Positions 12,373 through 24,475 of a stretch of 64,000 bases of DNA are shown piece after piece (position 1 is the first letter of the stretch; every line of letters begins with the position of its first letter). This DNA comes from Heterostelium multicystogenum. Its lineage: Eukaryota > Evosea > Eumycetozoa > Acytosteliales > Acytosteliaceae. The stretch covers positions 1-64,000 of the forward strand of contig RCNN01000010.1 in the NCBI GenBank assembly GCA_003667245.1, read 5' to 3'. The notes below the pieces were generated by a model. The model was not told the origin of the DNA, ran no database searches, and saw only the letters and a program-made list of their open reading frames with translations. The translations under genes were made by a program, and so were the position numbers.

Positions 12373-15300
12373 TTATTGTGTAGCAGAATCTAAAAATAGA
12401 AATTCTGATGCAACAATGTAGAAAATATTTTTCAGTAACTCTTTGATTTCTTTCTCTGAAGTACAAATACAATCACTTAAAATGGTGAATAGCTCAAGGA
12501 GATGTGGTCTCTTGCCACCAAGCAATGCACTGCTGTTTGGATTCATTGAGCTGGATGGCTGATAGATTCCGGGTTGAAGCTGGAGATTTTGTATCTCCTT
12601 AAGGATAAATGATACCTCTGTTAGGCGATGTCGGGGTAGAGGGCAATTACCACTCTGTCTTTCGTCAATCACGAATTTCTGTAATACCTCTTTACATCGC
12701 TTCAAAAATTACTGGCAATATGATCTTAGCAATCTCAATCGATTCAGGGTTGTTGGAAGTTGCCTTTCCGCATACTGAAAACAAAATTCTGGTAACATGC
12801 TTGCGATACTTTTTCTCTACCCTGTGGCGAAAGCATCGATCCTTCATTTAGAATCTCTACCAATCTATCACGGATAATCGACACTCTCTCAACTCTAATT
12901 CCAGAGAATCCGACCATTTCCTTGGAGATTGCATTGATTAAATCAACATCGTAACGATCTTCCTCTGCCTTCTTGTCAGGTGATTGTGCATTAGCTGCAT
13001 TTCTTTCATGCAGTACAAATGTTTGAATTGAATCGATCAGCTCTGTCCATATCATATTTCTCTTTATATCATTTAATACACTAGAATCCTCATTAATTGA
13101 AAGTAAGCCAAGCGGCAACATCTTGATAAGATTTGATACTGCCAACTGTAAATTTTGTCAATATAAAGTAATTTTGAAGAATTTAAAAATAATCTTACCT
13201 TCCAAACATTGGAATGATATTTGGTATATTTTGTCATTATTGCTGCACCAAATACCTTAAGAATATCTTCATAAATTGAGGCTCTCATTGAGTTGGTCGT
13301 TGTTGGATGAAGGAATAGCTCACTAATCAAATCCATAGATTTTTCGGTAATCAATGAATAATATACCAAATCCTTTGAAATTGTTATGTTTGGGAATATA
13401 ATCTCATATGTAGATGGTGAATATTCGTAAGAAATTCCAATTGAAACATATTTTAGTAGCATTGAAATTAATGTTGGATATAGTTCTTCTGTAATAGGAG
13501 GCTAGTTGAAAGAAAATGATTAAGTAATTAGCCAACTATATATCAGAGTAAAAATTTTAACTATGCTTACCAAAGATTTAATCATTTGTAATGTATGAAC
13601 TTGTGGATTAGACAAGTCAGTGGCTGACTCTGATATGTAAAGACCTAATGGATAGAGAATCTGTAAAACTCGAAGCATTTGAGTGTGATTCAACGATAAC
13701 TTGGTTTTTTGGTAGAGGTCTAAAAATACTTTGATATAAACAGTCAGTGTTTTAGCAACAGAGTTAGAATCTGTAAGCTTTGTCGACAGCCTCAAGATAG
13801 TTTCCCAAACAGATTCACTTAGTTCGTGATGTGTTCCATCGGTTATATTTGAATTAACAATTTCGTGAAGTGATGATATTGATGCCATTGAAACCTCTTT
13901 GCTTGAAGATTTTGATTCAGTTTCCAAGATATTCAATAGTTTCTCCCATGCTTTGTTGAAAGTTGGTAGTTGACTGAGTGTGTCAAAGAATGTCTTGAAT
14001 ACAATAATCATTCTACCAATGGGTAATACTTGTGTTTCGTCCCATTGCTTCTGTGCTGTATTTCTACTATGATGAACCAACCTATTTATTTAAATAAAGA
14101 TTATTAGTATCAAGACTAAATATTGATGAAAAATATCTGTTACTTACAACATAACTCCACCTCCCAAGTCTGAATCTATTCTTTCTTTATCTGCTAATTC
14201 TGAACATTGCTTAACTTCTTCAATGAGTGGGAATAGAATGTTCCAAAGTATAGTTTCAATTAGATCCTTGTCGAGTAAATGTAAAAAGTTGGTGAGTGTT
14301 TGGAAAAGTGATACAATAACACCATTTCTGATGGCTGGACGAGGATCGATGCATAGCTGTTTCATTGAAGTGTACGCACACAACCACATTCTGCACATGA
14401 CACTCTGCTTTCGCTCGATAAAGAATGGTGATGAGTTTGGAATGCTTGGTCTGGCTCTGTTGTTTTTGCTTATCTGCAGTTGGTCAATTTTATCCTCATT
14501 ATTACGGTTTTGATCTATTGAATGGTTGATCTGTTCGATGGTGGTTGTATTGTATTTAGAGGTTGACAATGCATTTTCATTTGCAAGGAAATAGGTAAGG
14601 TCAGAAAGCAAACCAGAGCTGGCGGTCAAACTGATATTGATGTCGGATTTTTGTGATACAAATGCCGAGATAACCTCAATAGTTAGAACCAAACACTCTG
14701 GTGTTAAGTTGGAAAGGAATTCATTGCAAATCAACTTCAAACTTTCAAAAGCAATTGGAATGAATGCTTTTTCATTGTTTTGAGCGACTCGAAGCAAGAT
14801 GGAGAGAAGAATTGGCCAGGCTGTCGAAAGTGTCTGTCCAGAAGATGATAAAGATCTGGTGGATAGACTCTAGGATCTTCTCTTTGGTGTCGATGTACTG
14901 TGAGAATGATATCTCTTCGATGGTGTTGAAGAATTCTACTTGCATTCTCTCAATATTCCACTTGCGATAACGTTTAGCAGCTGGAACATATTCATCCTCT
15001 GATTTCTGAGGCAGCCTCATCGGTGACGTCATCCTCATTTTCGGTGGATGGGGGTGCTGGAATAGAAAGTGCTGTTTTGATGATGTTGGTAAGTGATTCA
15101 ACACCATAGAGACGAACATATGAATTCTTGTGGTTGCAGGTCTCGACGATGTAGGTTGAAATAAATCCCCATAACTTGTCGATACGACTTAGATTAGCCA
15201 TTGATGCCTCTACCAATTTGTTAATAGCAAACATGTTGGTTGGCGAATTAATTTGGAATCCAGACTTTGAAAGGGTTTGTTGACACAATTTGGCAAGTGC

Positions 15301-17897
15301 ATCAAAGAGGAAGTTTATGGATCTCTCATCGAGTTGAGATGAGGACTTGAAAAGGCTATTCATTGCTGTAATTAAGATAGGTACTTCACCTTGTCCGATT
15401 CGTGGACTAGAAACATTACTAACTGATGACGAGGAGGTTCTCTCTTCTTGTTGTTGCTGTTGATGCATAGTTTTGAGCACCTTATCCCAAGTCTCAAGGG
15501 TCTCCAATACTAGAATCCATGCTTCATCCAAAACAGAACCCATGCAATGTGCGATATTTAACAGGGTTTTAACAGAGAGAATGTTTTTTGTTGTAGGATA
15601 GTATTGTGAAGGTGTCAACATTGGCAAGGAATCCCTCTTGTTTTTGTCGTCTGTGTAGTTAGATCCGCTTGATTTATCTGTGTTGGCTGAACGTCCACTT
15701 GATTCGCCATCAATAGACATGTCGGATGGCTGATCAGCCAATGAAGGTGGTGTAGTGGTTTTACAAAGACACGTGAGCAGAGCATCACGTGGGGCAGACA
15801 AGTGAAGCTCTCCACAAGTGTTAGTGAAGGACTGTAGCGATTTCAAAATGATTTGGATAAGAGTTTCATCAGCAGCCTTGCTGAGAAGCATAGAGATAGC
15901 AGCAAGAATAGCCACCCAGCATGCTGAAGCCATTCCATGGGGGAAAGAATCTACATTTACATCAGGGTTGTTTATCTCTGCCACAGAGTTTACAATACCT
16001 GTGATACATTCAGTGCAAACCGATATGATGTATGACTCACGCACAGCTGGTGCTTCAGTTTGCCAAAGCATGTCCATCAATCTGTTCTTGCTAGTGTTTG
16101 TAAAGACATAATGTGAGCTGTCGAGGACGTACAATGTTTGAACATATCTTCCAATTGCCGAAGCCATATTCTCGAATATCTTTGCTGCATTGTTGTCCTT
16201 GTCATAATTCTTATAGAACATTCGAAAGTAATTGTGGATCCTCGCTGTAAACTTTAAACGATTCCAAAGCAAGTACCTGCATCCACGAAGTTGAATCACT
16301 TTCCAACATCCTGATGCTCTTTGTCAGCAAAACATCTGACTCTGTAACCATGACCTCGCTGTACTTTGAAATGAACTGTGTGATAATCCTCATTAAACGG
16401 ACTGTGTGGAAAAAGTCCATCTTAAACTTGAATGACTTAATCAATAATGGACATACTCTATCTTTTAATATAAATTTAAACTCCTCCAACTGAATGTAAT
16501 GTAAGTAGTGAGTAAATTGGCGCATATTAATTCCAATCTATAAACTTACATGTGTAAAAATTGGTTGATGTACAGATATAATCATCTCAATCAACTCCAA
16601 TCCAGTTGCTCTTGAAATGGTTGTGGTGGGGGGTAAACCAACTTGGATTGTCTCCACCTGTAATATGACATAGATCTTGAAGCAACAGATATGCATCACG
16701 CGCACATGGCTTCAATGAGGGTGGCGCTTTATTGCTAACGCCAAGTGTTGGTGACATCGGATCGGCAGGTATAGTTCCTGAAACAGAAGAATTCAAAATG
16801 GGTGATGAGTTTGTTGAATTGGTTATTGAAACTGATTGTTGTTGTGGCTGTTCATCGGCGGTGATATTTGGAGTAGATGAAGATGTCTCCTCAGTAGAGG
16901 TTGTCGTTGTAGTTGTTGTTTCACTAGCTTGTTCCTCGCTATGGTTAGGTGATTCAGAAGTTGTAGTTTGCTGTTGATCCATTGTATTTCCACCAATTGG
17001 GGTGATTTCAATAGTTGTAGCATCATTGTTTTGATCGCTGTTAGTGATGTCATCTTGGCTGCCATTGTTGTTCATCTCAGATATAACACGATCGAATATG
17101 ATTCTAGTGATCTGTGGCAAAGTTGCAGATGATGTCTTTTGAATTGATGTATTCTTACTGCAATGTAAACGAAAACATAGCACCAAACACTGTGATAGCA
17201 GATCATCATGCAGATCATGTAATGTAGTTATCAAAATCAACAATCCCTGTAAAACCTTTAGTTGTACTGGTTCTTCACTTCCAATATCAATCAACATTGC
17301 CATCTTACTCAAAATCGAAGGTAATGTAGTCTACAATGAGTGCAATCATAATTCGAAAAATAGATTATGAATGGATATGATTGATTTGATTAGTTACTAC
17401 TGCTGGTGCCGATAGACCCTCTGATATAACCAAACCTGATCTGGTCGACTCTGATCTGATTAATAAATACATACAATAGACACAGCGGATTGTGAAATCA
17501 ATTTTAGAATTGAGCCAATTGCAATCGACACCATCTTTTGGTTCTTGGTATCACATGACATCAAGAATGGCTTCAGCACATCCTCCGACTTTGACAATGC
17601 TTTTGAAAAGATATGCTTGTAAGCATCAATGATACGATGTAGGGTACACCCACTAGTGCACTTGATCAATGGAACTCAACATGATTACATACCAACTATT
17701 AGAGTATCGATGGAAGTAGATTGCTCTTCAATATACTTTAGCTTGAGAATACCACGTTCAGAGGCTTCTTTTATAGCAGGAAACTTTGATCTTGCCTCTT
17801 GAGAAATCGATCTCAGCTCCGTCTGTAGAACCGTTAGCAAACCCAGTCCGTTTGCCTTTGGTGTATTACTGACACCCGACATTAAAGGTGTCGCCAT
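12373..17897 (-). CDS. mon2: MON2 homologue, Golgi/endosome trafficking scaffold (Sec7/BIG-like)
   Basis: Large HEAT-repeat scaffold related to the non-catalytic regions of BIG-type Arf exchange factors; in yeast and animals it acts at the trans-Golgi in endosome-to-Golgi traffic. The N-terminal DCB-like region (LQTELRSISQEARSKFPAIK, VLKPFLMSCDTKNQKMVSIA), LVLCFRLHCSKN, the HUS-like block SLKPCARDAYLLLQDLCHI, FILKDRVCPLLIKSF and the C-terminal block GNCPLPRHRLTEVSFILKE all match the family order. Exons: 17693-17897, 17475-17599, about 17401-17455, 16550-17330, 14149-16489, 13571-14081, 13199-13501, 12373-13145, giving roughly 1,650-1,700 residues. A low-complexity Thr/Ser/Gln insert (about 16780-17080) interrupts the N-terminal part. 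Frame breaks occur near 17455, 16640, 16225, 15005, 14825, 12765 and 12690. It is convergent with the CUE gene across 180 nt and divergent from calnexin. Confidence 0.9.
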
Positions 17898-18583
17898 GGT
17901 GGAATGTGAACAGAGTAGATTAGAGAAGAGTAGGATAGAGTAGAGTCAGTATTAAGTAATGTTCTCCTCTGTTGATATATAATTAGTCTAGACTAAGGAC
18001 GAGGAGGAGGAGGCGGTCTTCTTCTTCTTAAGAGTAGAGTTGTTGTTGTTGCTGTTGTTGTTGATGTTGTTGCTGTTGTTGTGTTTTTTAGTCTGACTTG
18101 TTAGTGACACAAATCCAATATATTGAAATAAATAAAGCTAAAAGAAAGCTACAGCAGCACTAACAACAACCTAACAGCATGCAAGTTTTTATGTTATAAT
18201 ATTAATTTTTAATTTTTTTCATGAATTTTAATGTGGTAGTAGTGTGGTTGTTTTGTGTTGTTGTTAAATTGAACTTCATTATTTTTATATATTAATGTGG
18301 GGGGTGAAGTAGAGTGGTGAGTCATCTTCTGAATTGTAAAAATATTGATATTGAGTGACATGGCACACATTTCACACTTACTTATTTTTTCAAATATTAT
18401 TAAACAATAGTGTAGGTTTTTTATTAGATTAAACTTTAAATTAAAGTGATAGTTTAGTTTTAGTGACATTAGTTAGCTAAACTGGGATCCCATTCATCTA
18501 TCTTCTCTATCTCTTTCTCCCTAACTCTATCTAACTATCATCTAACTATCTATCTATCTATCTAATTTGTATAGGAACAGAAC
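17898..18583. promoter_or_regulatory. Divergent promoter region, mon2 / calnexin
   Basis: Both flanking genes start outward from here. Contents: TAGAG-type repeats close to mon2 (17910-17950), a GTTGTTGCT repeat (18040-18085), and a CTAT tetranucleotide run just before the calnexin start (18517-18562). No separate gene seen; specific factor sites cannot be assigned. Confidence 0.5.
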
Positions 18584-20155
18584 ATGAGAATTGTATATTT
18601 AACTATTATCTTGTCGATCATTGTTGGTTGTGTGTTGTCCTTCACCCCGGGACAGTCCACTGTCTTCTTTGACGACTTCCAATCGGCTACCCACTCACGT
18701 TGGGTCAAGTCCGTACATTCAGAGGCTGACTATGAGATTCGTGCCGCTGAGAAAACACTTTCGACCCATCCGACAAGGGTTTGGTACTCCCACAATTGGC
18801 CAAGCGTTATGCGATCACCAACAAGCTCATCAAGCCAATCGACAACACCGGTAAGGACTTGGTAGTACAATACGAAGTCAAGTTGCAAAATGGTTTGGAC
18901 TGCGGTGGTGCCTACGTCAAGTTGTACCAGGCTTACCGACTCCTTCGACATTGATCAAGTCAACGGAAACACCCCATACTCCATTATGTTTGGTCCAGAC
19001 AAGTGCGGTTCTGACAACCGTATTCACTTTATTGTGCAATCATTGAACCCAATCACCAAGACCTTCGAAGAGAAGTTGATCGAGTCCAAGCCAGCCATCA
19101 AGACTGACAATCTCTCCCATCTCTACACTCTTCACATCAGACCAGACAACAAATTCAGCATCTACCTCGACCAAGTCAACTCACTAGAGGGAAGCTTCCA
19201 CACCTCCTTCCAACCACCATTCAACCCACCAAAGGTTATCGATGACCCATCTGATCACAAGCCAGCCGACTGGATTGATGATCCTCAGATGCCAGACCCA
19301 ACTGCTACCAAGCCAGATGACTGGGATGAAGATCAACCAAACAGAATTGAGGATCCAGATGCCGTCAAGCCAGCAGAATGGTTGGACGACGAACCAGAGT
19401 ACATTCCAGATCCAGAGGACCAGAAGCCATCCGAGTGGAACGACGAAGACGACGGAGAATGGGAGCCAGCTACCATCCCCAATCCAAAGTGTGCCGATGG
19501 TATGTGCGGAAAATGGAAGCCACCAATCATTCCAAACCCATTGTATAAGGGTAAGTGGTCAGCTCCAATGATTGACAACCCCGCCTACAAGGGTGTCTGG
19601 AAGGCCAAGCAAATTGACAATCCAAACTACTACGAAATCGAGAACCCATACATCGTCGAAAAGATCGGTGCCATTGGTATTGAGATCTGGACCATGTCAC
19701 CAAATCTCTACTTTGACAACTTTATCATCACTCACGATAAGGCTGAGGCTGATCGTTTGGCTGCTGAAACCTGGGCTCCCAAGTTCAAATTGGAAAAGGA
19801 ACGTCAAGCCAAGGAAGAAGAGGAAAAGGCTAAAAAGTTGAACCCAGAGCTCTCACTTTTCGATCAAGCTTTGATGTACACTGAAATGTTCACCGTCTAC
19901 GCCAAGGAAAATCCAGTCCCAGTTGCAGGTGCTGTCGTTCTTGGTTTCCTTCCATTCTTGATCTGTTTGGTCAAGCCATCCGCTCAACCTACCAAGGCAA
20001 CCACCACTGGTAGTTCAACTTCAACAAACACAACCGCTACCAAAGAAAGCGCTAAAATCGAACAAGATTCCTCATCTGAATCCGAAGAGGAAGAAGAAGA
20101 AGAAGAACAAGAAAAGAAACCAGTTATCCAAAGAAAAGGAACCAAAAAGATTTAA
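18584..20155 (+). CDS. cnxA: Calnexin, ER lectin chaperone
   Basis: Type I ER membrane lectin that holds monoglucosylated glycoproteins during folding. A signal peptide ([20 protein letters not shown]) is followed by the globular lectin domain ([46 protein letters not shown]). The P-domain has four type 1 repeats ([55 protein letters not shown]) and four type 2 repeats ([58 protein letters not shown]). Then follow GIEIWTM, a membrane segment ([20 protein letters not shown]) and an acidic cytosolic tail ending KGTKKI. Single exon, about 523 residues, the normal length. Breaks near 18762 and about 18940 shift the lectin domain out of frame, so the frame that starts at 18890 is not the true N terminus. 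The tail lacks a perfect KKXX signal. Confidence 0.95.
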
Positions 20156-20708
20156 ATAAATAATTTATAATTTTTAAATATCATTATTTTGTAATTACAA
20201 AATAAGTCTGTTCAAATTATCAAGTTATACATCATCAGGGATATCTAGAAGTGTAAAGATGTTCAAGTCACAATGTTATCTTACATTATTTCTCATCTCA
20301 GATAGAGGCAAATTAATTTAGAAGTGTACACCCCTGAATTTTGATTAATTGCATACATATATATACTTCATCTATTAGCTAGTGGTCAAGTTGAACAGAT
20401 ATATTAAATTCTTGTTTTTTATTAATTGAAAACAACAAAACACTCACACTACAACTATACAATCACAGCAACACCAAATCATTTTTAATTTATACCTCTA
20501 TAAATTCAAGTTACTGACACACAGTGGTATGATCATACTAAACAAATAATGATTGTCTTTTAATTGGACAAATAAAATATAAATAAATTTTATACTATAC
20601 AATTAATTACTCTTCTCTTTACTTACTATAAATATTTTCAATAAAGTAGAATAATAATTATATTTATACCTAGTTGGTTTACTAGTAAATGTAAAATTAG
20701 CAATAAAA
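20156..20708. other. Intergenic, calnexin 3' side and upstream of IPT/TIG gene
   Basis: AT-rich, TATATATA near 20360. No gene seen. Confidence 0.5.
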
Positions 20709-22005
20709 ATGAATTCTTTAATATTATTATTAGTATTTATTTTAATAACTTTATCTTTAACCAAGGGTAAAAACATTATGTTATTTTATACTTAAAAAAC
20801 TTTTATCTAACTAAGTTAATATAATGATACCTTATTAATACTAATAGGTGAAATAACTGTACCAGTAGTTTCATATGTAAAGTTTAAATTCACAAAACAT
20901 TACTCTACATGGTGAGTTTCCTTTAGATCAAGAGTATTATATATACTTTGATGAATCAGAGGACACAAAATCCTATGTATTAGTACCAATTACACCGATA
21001 AATAATACTACAATGGTCTATCCTATACTAGATATCAATGTATTATCTCCAAGGTGTAGAATATGTGTGTTGGAATTAAAAAGGTTTTGTTCAGAATATA
21101 AAGATCTTAATTTAATAAGGTTAGATCCAGATTCTATTACAGTCCCAACATCTTCCCAAACCCAGATTACAGTTACTGGTCATTTTTTCAAATCAATGCA
21201 TCAAGAACCTCTTAAATTCGATTTTGGATCTGAAATCAGTGTAATTAACGATACTACAGGTTTCTTTACATTGTCATCAGAGGTGATTTTAAACAATATT
21301 GAGAAGTCATCATTTTCACCACAATTAAACATTGGAAAAATAAGAACCTTTCCAACAATACACTGGGAAGGTAAGTTGACTTAATTTCAATGGATTTCAT
21401 TAAAGTGTTTGTTATAATATTTACTATTAAAAATGTAGATCCAGAAATATCCTTTGTCTATACCACAGATAATGAGATAACTATCGTTGGAAAGAATTTT
21501 GGATACAATCCCAAAGACATAATGGTTAAATTGAGTTCAGGCTATACCCAGGAAGAAATAATAATGGCTGAGAATAACACTATGATAGTTATTCCAATAA
21601 AAGAACAATCAGATTTCGTTTCACTAAAAGTTGTATGGACGAGAGAGCTCAGCATATATAATCACAGATGGTAAGTTCATTTTAATCATTACTTGATGAT
21701 TAAATATTAATATTTACTTTAAATTAAAAAACCTACCTATTCAAGAAAATAAGTCCTACTTTCCATTTAATATTATCTCAAAAAATGTACAACAAACATA
21801 TTCAAATACAACTGAACAAGGAGGTAATATTATTATTAATAAGAAAAATGTTCGTACACTAACTTTAAGGAAAAATATAGATCCACCCATGTATGTTGTT
21901 CTATTATTATGTTTTGGAGGTATGATTTTGGTAAATAATTGTTTGTTATACTTTCAATAGTATACAAAGTGTGTACTCATCAACATTACCGGCATAGACC
22001 TGTAA
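20709..22005 (+). CDS. IPT/TIG-repeat type I membrane protein (Tgr-like)
   Basis: The protein starts with a signal peptide (MNSLILLLVFILITLSLTKG; exon 1 20709-20766). Exon 2 (20848-21370) and exon 3 (21439-21670) carry two E-set/IPT-TIG-like modules marked by PTSSQTQITVTGHFF and TTDNEITIVGKNFGYNPKD. Exon 4 (21746-21930) ends in a membrane segment (PPMYVVLLLCFGGMIL), and exon 5 (21961-22005) adds a short tail. Several NxS/NxT sites fit a secreted ectodomain. Dictyostelids have large families of IPT/TIG transmembrane proteins, including the Tgr proteins used in cell-cell recognition; this one is short (about 340 residues) and whether it acts in recognition is only an inference. Frame breaks lie near 20890 and 21640. 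The start and splice phases are consistent once those are allowed. Confidence 0.7.
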
Positions 22006-22270
22006 TCCAACCCCCAAAGTAATCAATAGAATAGGTTTCCCCAATATATAGTTCAAAACAATTTATATTATTAGGATTGTGTAAAAGAGAATGATAAGAT
22101 CTGCTTGTCTTATTGTATTCAATTTTGATAGAACTCTTCTATATCAACTATTTCTTGATGGATTTCATGCTAAATATTTCCAGAATAATTTAGATGATTA
22201 CTACTATCATTAATAAATTGTTGATAAATTGGTGATTCTACTGTAATATAAATTCGGGAATCCATAAAAA

Positions 22271-23099
22271 TTATATTGTTGAAGTAGAGGAATTCAATTC
22301 GGTAGGAGGTTGATTAGGAAAACTAATGATTTCTGTGCTATCCACAATGGTGTTTTGAGTAATACAATGGTGTTTGGTGGAGTAATTATTAGATGAAATC
22401 TTATGTGTTTTGATTGTTCTAAATAGTTGGTAAATGTGTAAGACTTTGGTTTTTTGTTTTTCAAATACTTTGTCCCAATAGTCATAGTTGAGGGTATAAT
22501 ACTTTCTAACGACTATAAAAAACAGAATCCAAACTAATATTGAGAAGTTGAGAGTCAAGAAAGGTCTCTATTTGAAAAGGAACAACTTTGATTATTTTGG
22601 ATAAAAATAGACTCGGAATCCACCACCTTTGGGTACTCGATCTCTAACATCCCTCTTGGTTTAAGATAATTCGTTTCAGAAATAGTAAAAGTAGGATAGG
22701 GACAATGAATTAGCAAAAACAGGGCATTCCTCATTGAGATGATATTTTACAAGTCTACCAGTCTTCTTATAGGTAATAGAACAACTATTATTATATCTTC
22801 TCTTCCATTTCTTACTTTTATTATTGTTTGGTTTATTTCCAATTAAAACTACAAGAGAATCATATTCTTTAAAGGATAGTTAATATTTATCACTGACAAA
22901 TTGATTGACCAGATGTGGTGATTGAATGGTTGAAAGAACATACCGTAGTTTGAAATAGATTGATTTTCTTGATTAAAATAGACTGATATCATTTCAGAAT
23001 TATTATTATCCAATAAATCTCTAATAGATAAATTTGGAATAAATATTTCCTGTTGCCAATTGTCTATGTTACTTTGTTTCTAAGGTCTAAATCACTCAT
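22271..23099 (-). CDS. Unrecognised single-pass membrane protein
   Basis: No family recognised. Exon 1 starts at ATG 23099 (MSDLDLRNK) and reads DNWQQEIFIPNLSIRDLLD and VYFNQENQSISNY up to a GTATGT donor near 22943. Exon 2 reads EYDSLVVLIGNKPNNNKSKK, CSITYKKTGRLVKYHLNEEC, then TISETNYLKPRGMLEIEYPK. Near the C terminus is one strong membrane helix (LNFSILVWILFFIVVRKYY) followed by a basic/aromatic and then polar cytosolic tail. There is no N-terminal signal peptide from this start, so either an upstream exon is missing or the protein is anchored through its C-terminal helix. Frame breaks near 23065, 22690 and 22562. It faces the IPT/TIG membrane gene tail to tail. Confidence 0.55.
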
Positions 23100-23415
23100 T
23101 GTGTCTGTTTAACAATTTGTCAATCGCATGAAATCACATGATAAAAGGACTCCTAATTCCATCCCAGTTGAGGTGAGTTGAAAACTCAACTTTTTTGATG
23201 TTTGTTAAGTTGGGCCAGTGAAAACTCATAGTTAACATTTGTCAAACCATGCCCAACAAGAAAAAAGATGTAATAATCGCAACATGTTGATTGAAGACAT
23301 GGAATGAATACTTTAAGAAAAGGATCATAGATTTACTTTATTTGTATTAAGTACAAAGTTGGTTGGTTATAAATAAATAAAATGTTATATTAATATCATG
23401 AGTTGTTGATTAGAT
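23100..23415. other. Intergenic
   Basis: Between the membrane-protein gene start and the 3' end of the EH gene, both minus strand. AT-rich; could hold a missed 5' exon of the former. Nothing definite. Confidence 0.4.
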
Positions 23416-24475
23416 TTAATTGAATCGATTCTTATTCTTTTTGAGTGCTGCGTCCAAGTCTGCACCCAATGCAACTCTTTGTTCAAATGTAATAGCACTT
23501 CCTGCTACATGATTACTTGGTTTATATTGGCAGGTACAAAGTCTTGTGGGTTGTTGGAGAAAAATTGTTGTTGTTGGAGGGTTGTTGTTGAATGAATTGA
23601 TTCTGTGGGTTGATGGCTAAATGTACTGGTTGTTGTTGTGCTTGTTGTAGTGAGACTGAAGTCTGTGCGAAGGATTGCCAGTCGTTCTGGTTGTTGGCAG
23701 TGGTTTGATAATAGATTACCTTGGAGTCTGGCACTAGATACTTCGGTAGAATCTGTGGCAATGGCAATCCATTCTTTACGGCATATATAGGTGCATGGCA
23801 ATAATAAATTCCTCACGATCCAAATGTCCGTCGCGATCAAGATCTGAGAGCATCCAGACTTTTGCTAAATCATCGTTAGAGAGTCCAGACTTTTGGAAGA
23901 TTGGTCTTGCGATATTTCCTGGCATTTTTGAGGAATCGGTTGCACCAACTTTGTAGAATACATTCGAATATTGAGCTTTTTGATTCGTTACTAATCGATG
24001 GAATCTTTCCTGGCTCAGTAATTGGTTGTGGACTTTGTTGTTGACCTTGATTTGGTGATGGAAAGCTTATTTGGAACACCAAAGAATGAATTATCAAATC
24101 CTTGATTTAATTGTTGTTGTTGTTGCTGCTGCTGCTGTTGTCTTTGTAATTGTTGTTGCTGTTGCTGTTGTTGCTGCAATTGATGCTGTTGTAATTGTTG
24201 TTGTTGAAGTTGTTGCTGTTGTAATTGCTGTTGTTGCAATTGCTGTTGTGTTGTTGTTGTTGTAACTGCTGCTGTTGCAATTGTTGTTGTTGATACTGAT
24301 ATTGTTGTTGCTGTTGCAACATTTGCTGTTGCTGCAGCATCTGAAGTTGCTGTTGCTGGTTATACATCTGTTGTGGAGGTACAGAAACCATTGAAACTGG
24401 TTGTTGTTGATTATACATTACACCACCAACTCCATTTACTCCACCTCCATTCATCATCATTGAATTTGAATACAT
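23416..24475 (-). CDS. PolyQ EH-domain protein
   Basis: EH (Eps15-homology) domains bind NPF motifs in endocytic adaptors. From ATG 24475 the protein reads MYSNSMMMNGGG, then a long Gln-rich region (roughly 24110-24400), PSPNQGQQQSP, and one EH domain: FHRLVTNQKAQYS, GNIARPIFQKSGLSNDDLAK, VWMLSDLDRDGHLDREEFII (an EF-hand loop with D-x-D-x-D-G-x-L and a Glu at the last position, so calcium binding is plausible) and AMHLYM. The C-terminal part holds LPQILPKYLVPDSKV and a Gln/Asn-rich segment ending AGSAITFEQRVALGADLDAA and KKNKNRFN. Single exon. Breaks lie inside the polyQ tract, near 24020-24060, 23930, 23860, 23785 and 23505. The role is inferred to be endocytosis; the N-terminal polyQ is not part of the fold. 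Confidence 0.75.
24112..24400 (-). repeat. CAA/CAG repeat coding polyglutamine (EH protein)
   Basis: Imperfect Gln-codon repeat interspersed with Leu codons; read on the minus strand. The reading frame is lost here, as expected where slippage or sequencing errors are common. Confidence 0.85.
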
